Positions 62,609 through 64,000 of a stretch of 64,000 nt of DNA are shown in pieces. Source of the stretch: Hoeflea prorocentri (GTDB lineage: Bacteria > Pseudomonadota > Alphaproteobacteria > Rhizobiales > Rhizobiaceae); contig NZ_JAPJZI010000001.1 of NCBI RefSeq assembly GCF_027944115.1, forward strand, positions 744,001-808,000. The letters run 5' to 3'. Within the stretch, counting starts at the first letter, position 1. Every line of letters starts with the position of its first letter. Under the pieces are notes generated by a model. The model searched no databases, was not told the DNA's origin, and saw nothing but the letters and a program-made list of their open reading frames with translations. Both the position numbers and the translations under genes were made by a program.

Positions 62609-63643
62609 TCAGAGGTTGTCGGGAAGGAGCCAGGCTGAATTGACCGTCACCGGAAGCGTCTCGCCAATCTCCAACCTCTTTTGCACCGTGACGGGCAGGG
62701 TATCTTCCAGGCCTTCAATGGCGACCCGCGCATCCCAGCTTCCGCCGCGATAGGCGACCGTCGTCACCCTTGCATCCCGGCCGTCGTCGCCGATCGCGAT
62801 ATCGGATGGGCGGATGACAGCCCTGTGCATGTTTCGGCTGCCTCGCGCCGAAGCGCCGGTATCGACCGGCTTGCCGCCGATCATCACATGACCATCCGGA
62901 TCGGTGGTCGCAGCAACAATGCCGCTTCGTCCGACAAAACGCGCCACTTTCTCGGTGGCGGGACGGTTGTAGATCTCCTCCGGTGTGCCGACCTGCAGGA
63001 ACCGGCCATCGTCCATAACGGCAATATGGCTCGCAAGCGCCATGCCTTCGCGCTGATCGTGGGTGATAAAAAGCGTCGTTGCTCCGGCCATACGATGAAA
63101 TGTTGCCAGTTCCTCCTCCATCGCATTCCTGAGATGGGGATCAAGATTGGCCAGGGGTTCATCCATCAGGATGATGCGGGACTGCCCGGCAAGGCATCGT
63201 GCGAGTGCGACACGCTGGCGCTGTCCACCCGAAAGTTCCGATGGTTTGCGGCCCTCAAGGCCTTCAAGTGAAACGGCTTTAATCTGCGCATCGGCAATGC
63301 TGGCGGCGGTCTTGGCATTGCCGCCCGAGGCGGTGACCGGGAAAGACACGTTTTGCCGGACATTCATATGCGGCCACAGTGCATAGGACTGAAAGACCAT
63401 ACCGATCTTCCTGTCTTCCGGCGAGATATGCGTCTGCGGTCCCGATACAGTTTTGCCGTCGATAAGGATTTCCCCGTCGTCGAGCGTCTCAAGACCCGCA
63501 ATAAGGCGCAAAAGCGTGCTCTTGCCGCATCCGGATGGTCCGAGGATGACAAAGAACTCACCGTCCGGAATCTCTGCTGAGACTTTGTTTACCGCGGCAT
63601 GATCCGCGAAGGTCTTCAGGGCCGATCTTATGACGACGGACAA
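62609..63643 (-). CDS. ABC transporter ATP-binding protein (FbpC/PotA-type)
   Basis: This 344-residue ATPase has Walker A LGPSGCGKSTLLRLIAGL. The Q-loop region is MVFQSYALWPHMNV. Its signature is LSGGQRQRVALARCLA, Walker B IILMDEPLANLDPHL, and the H-loop TLFITHDQREGMALASHI. The C-terminal TOBE-like domain (from about residue 235) resembles those of PotA and FbpC. The gene faces the double permease and ends 21 bases from it, an unusual split. It most likely supplies the energy for that importer. The region upstream of its start holds its own promoter. Confidence 0.9.
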   Translation of the reverse strand: MSVVIRSALKTFADHAAVNKVSAEIPDGEFFVILGPSGCGKSTLLRLIAGLETLDDGEILIDGKTVSGPQTHISPEDRKIGMVFQSYALWPHMNVRQNVSFPVTASGGNAKTAASIADAQIKAVSLEGLEGRKPSELSGGQRQRVALARCLAGQSRIILMDEPLANLDPHLRNAMEEELATFHRMAGATTLFITHDQREGMALASHIAVMDDGRFLQVGTPEEIYNRPATEKVARFVGRSGIVAATTDPDGHVMIGGKPVDTGASARGSRNMHRAVIRPSDIAIGDDGRDARVTTVAYRGGSWDARVAIEGLEDTLPVTVQKRLEIGETLPVTVNSAWLLPDNL

Positions 63644-63818
63644 TTGTTTTCCGCTCCCATGTTCTATCCTGCAAAAGGTTGCTACCGGACAATTCCATCC
63701 GAATACAACAATCGATCTTCATGATTGTGACAGTATGTTCTGGTCGCAGGTCAATCACATGGCAAGACCGTCATTTGGCTGCTATAAGCGAGCTGACGGG
63801 CTTTTCAGGAGGTGTACG

Positions 63819-64000
63819 GTGGAAATCAGGCAGATCAACGATGAGTATTCGGTTGCAGGTCAGATAACAGTCGAAGACCTTGAGACAATTGCGGCCATGG
63901 GTTTCAAGTCGATCGTTTGTCACCGGCCCGACAACGAAACGGAAGGTCAGCCTTCCTATGGGGAACTGGCCGCCGCCGCGGCGGCGCGCGGCATTGAAAT
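63819..64000 (+). CDS. DUF442/TIGR01244-type phosphatase-like protein (start only)
   Basis: A GTG at 63819, six bases after AGGAGG, opens a frame that runs to the window end (60 codons). The product begins VEIRQINDEYSVAGQIT and continues DLETIAAMGFKSIVCHRPDNE. This is the start of the beta-lactamase-hydrolase-like (Blh) phosphatase domain of rhizobia and other proteobacteria, whose catalytic Cys would lie beyond the window. In known cases a metallo-beta-lactamase fold domain or sulfide-linked genes follow; this cannot be judged here. Confidence 0.75.
   Translation, partial: MEIRQINDEYSVAGQITVEDLETIAAMGFKSIVCHRPDNETEGQPSYGELAAAAAARGIE

Noticed and set aside
1-64000. tRNA, rRNA, CRISPR array or complete insertion sequence
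   Set aside because: A read through of both strands showed no cloverleaf-like gene, no regularly spaced repeat array and no transposase with terminal repeats.

Overview
This window reads as ordinary chromosomal DNA of an alphaproteobacterium, most likely one of the Hyphomicrobiales (rhizobial relatives). The grounds are a moderately high GC content, dense short-gap operons with ATGA overlaps, many ABC transporters and family-specific proteins (DUF1513 with imelysin, hydantoinase-type HyuA/HyuB, GcvA-type LysR). Genus cannot be fixed from the sequence alone. No rRNA, tRNA, CRISPR array, intact insertion sequence or prophage was seen.

Layout. 1-7.3 kb: an aldehyde dehydrogenase (cut by the window edge) and an acyl-CoA synthetase, two MFS transporters, and a CBS-pair protein with a degenerate GGDEF domain. 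7.3-13.6 kb: a putrescine-type ABC transporter (minus strand) divergent from an SDR dehydrogenase and a class III aminotransferase. 13.6-15.4 kb: three cell-envelope proteins (OmpA-type lipoprotein, Tat-exported L,D-transpeptidase, M15-type lipoprotein). 15.6-18.7 kb: a phosphodiesterase, imelysin and DUF1513 operon. 18.8-24.8 kb: a four-gene sugar-acid type catabolic operon (GMC oxidoreductase, two enolase-superfamily enzymes, a beta-hydroxyacid dehydrogenase) divergent from a LysR regulator, followed by a large acyl-CoA dehydrogenase.

26.8-41.8 kb is a surface-polysaccharide locus: an O-antigen ligase-like protein, a phosphoglycosyl transferase, three glycosyltransferases, a methyltransferase, a Wzm/Wzt exporter, the GDP-mannose to GDP-fucose enzymes (ManC, Gmd, Fcl) and a WbpM/CapD-type dehydratase that carries a one-base frameshift as given. 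Its centre (about 31.2-36.2 kb) is visibly AT-rich and has gene remnants and loose spacing, which suggests horizontal exchange. Together the genes suggest a fucose-containing glycan exported by an ABC transporter and ligated to lipid A-core.

42.2-46.7 kb: a YeeE/YedE sulfur transporter divergent from glpD-glpK, with phased TTTCG boxes over the glpD promoter. 46.9-59.8 kb: the most distinctive block, an XRE-cupin regulator with two near-identical palindromic operators, a dipeptide-type ABC transporter, a GAF protein, one HyuA, two different HyuB subunits and an M24 metallopeptidase lying between the HyuB genes. I infer a dedicated uptake and degradation pathway for a small peptide-like or cyclic-amide compound. 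59.8-63.6 kb: an AfuABC/FbpABC-type transporter whose ATPase faces the other way. The window ends in the start of a DUF442-type phosphatase-like gene.
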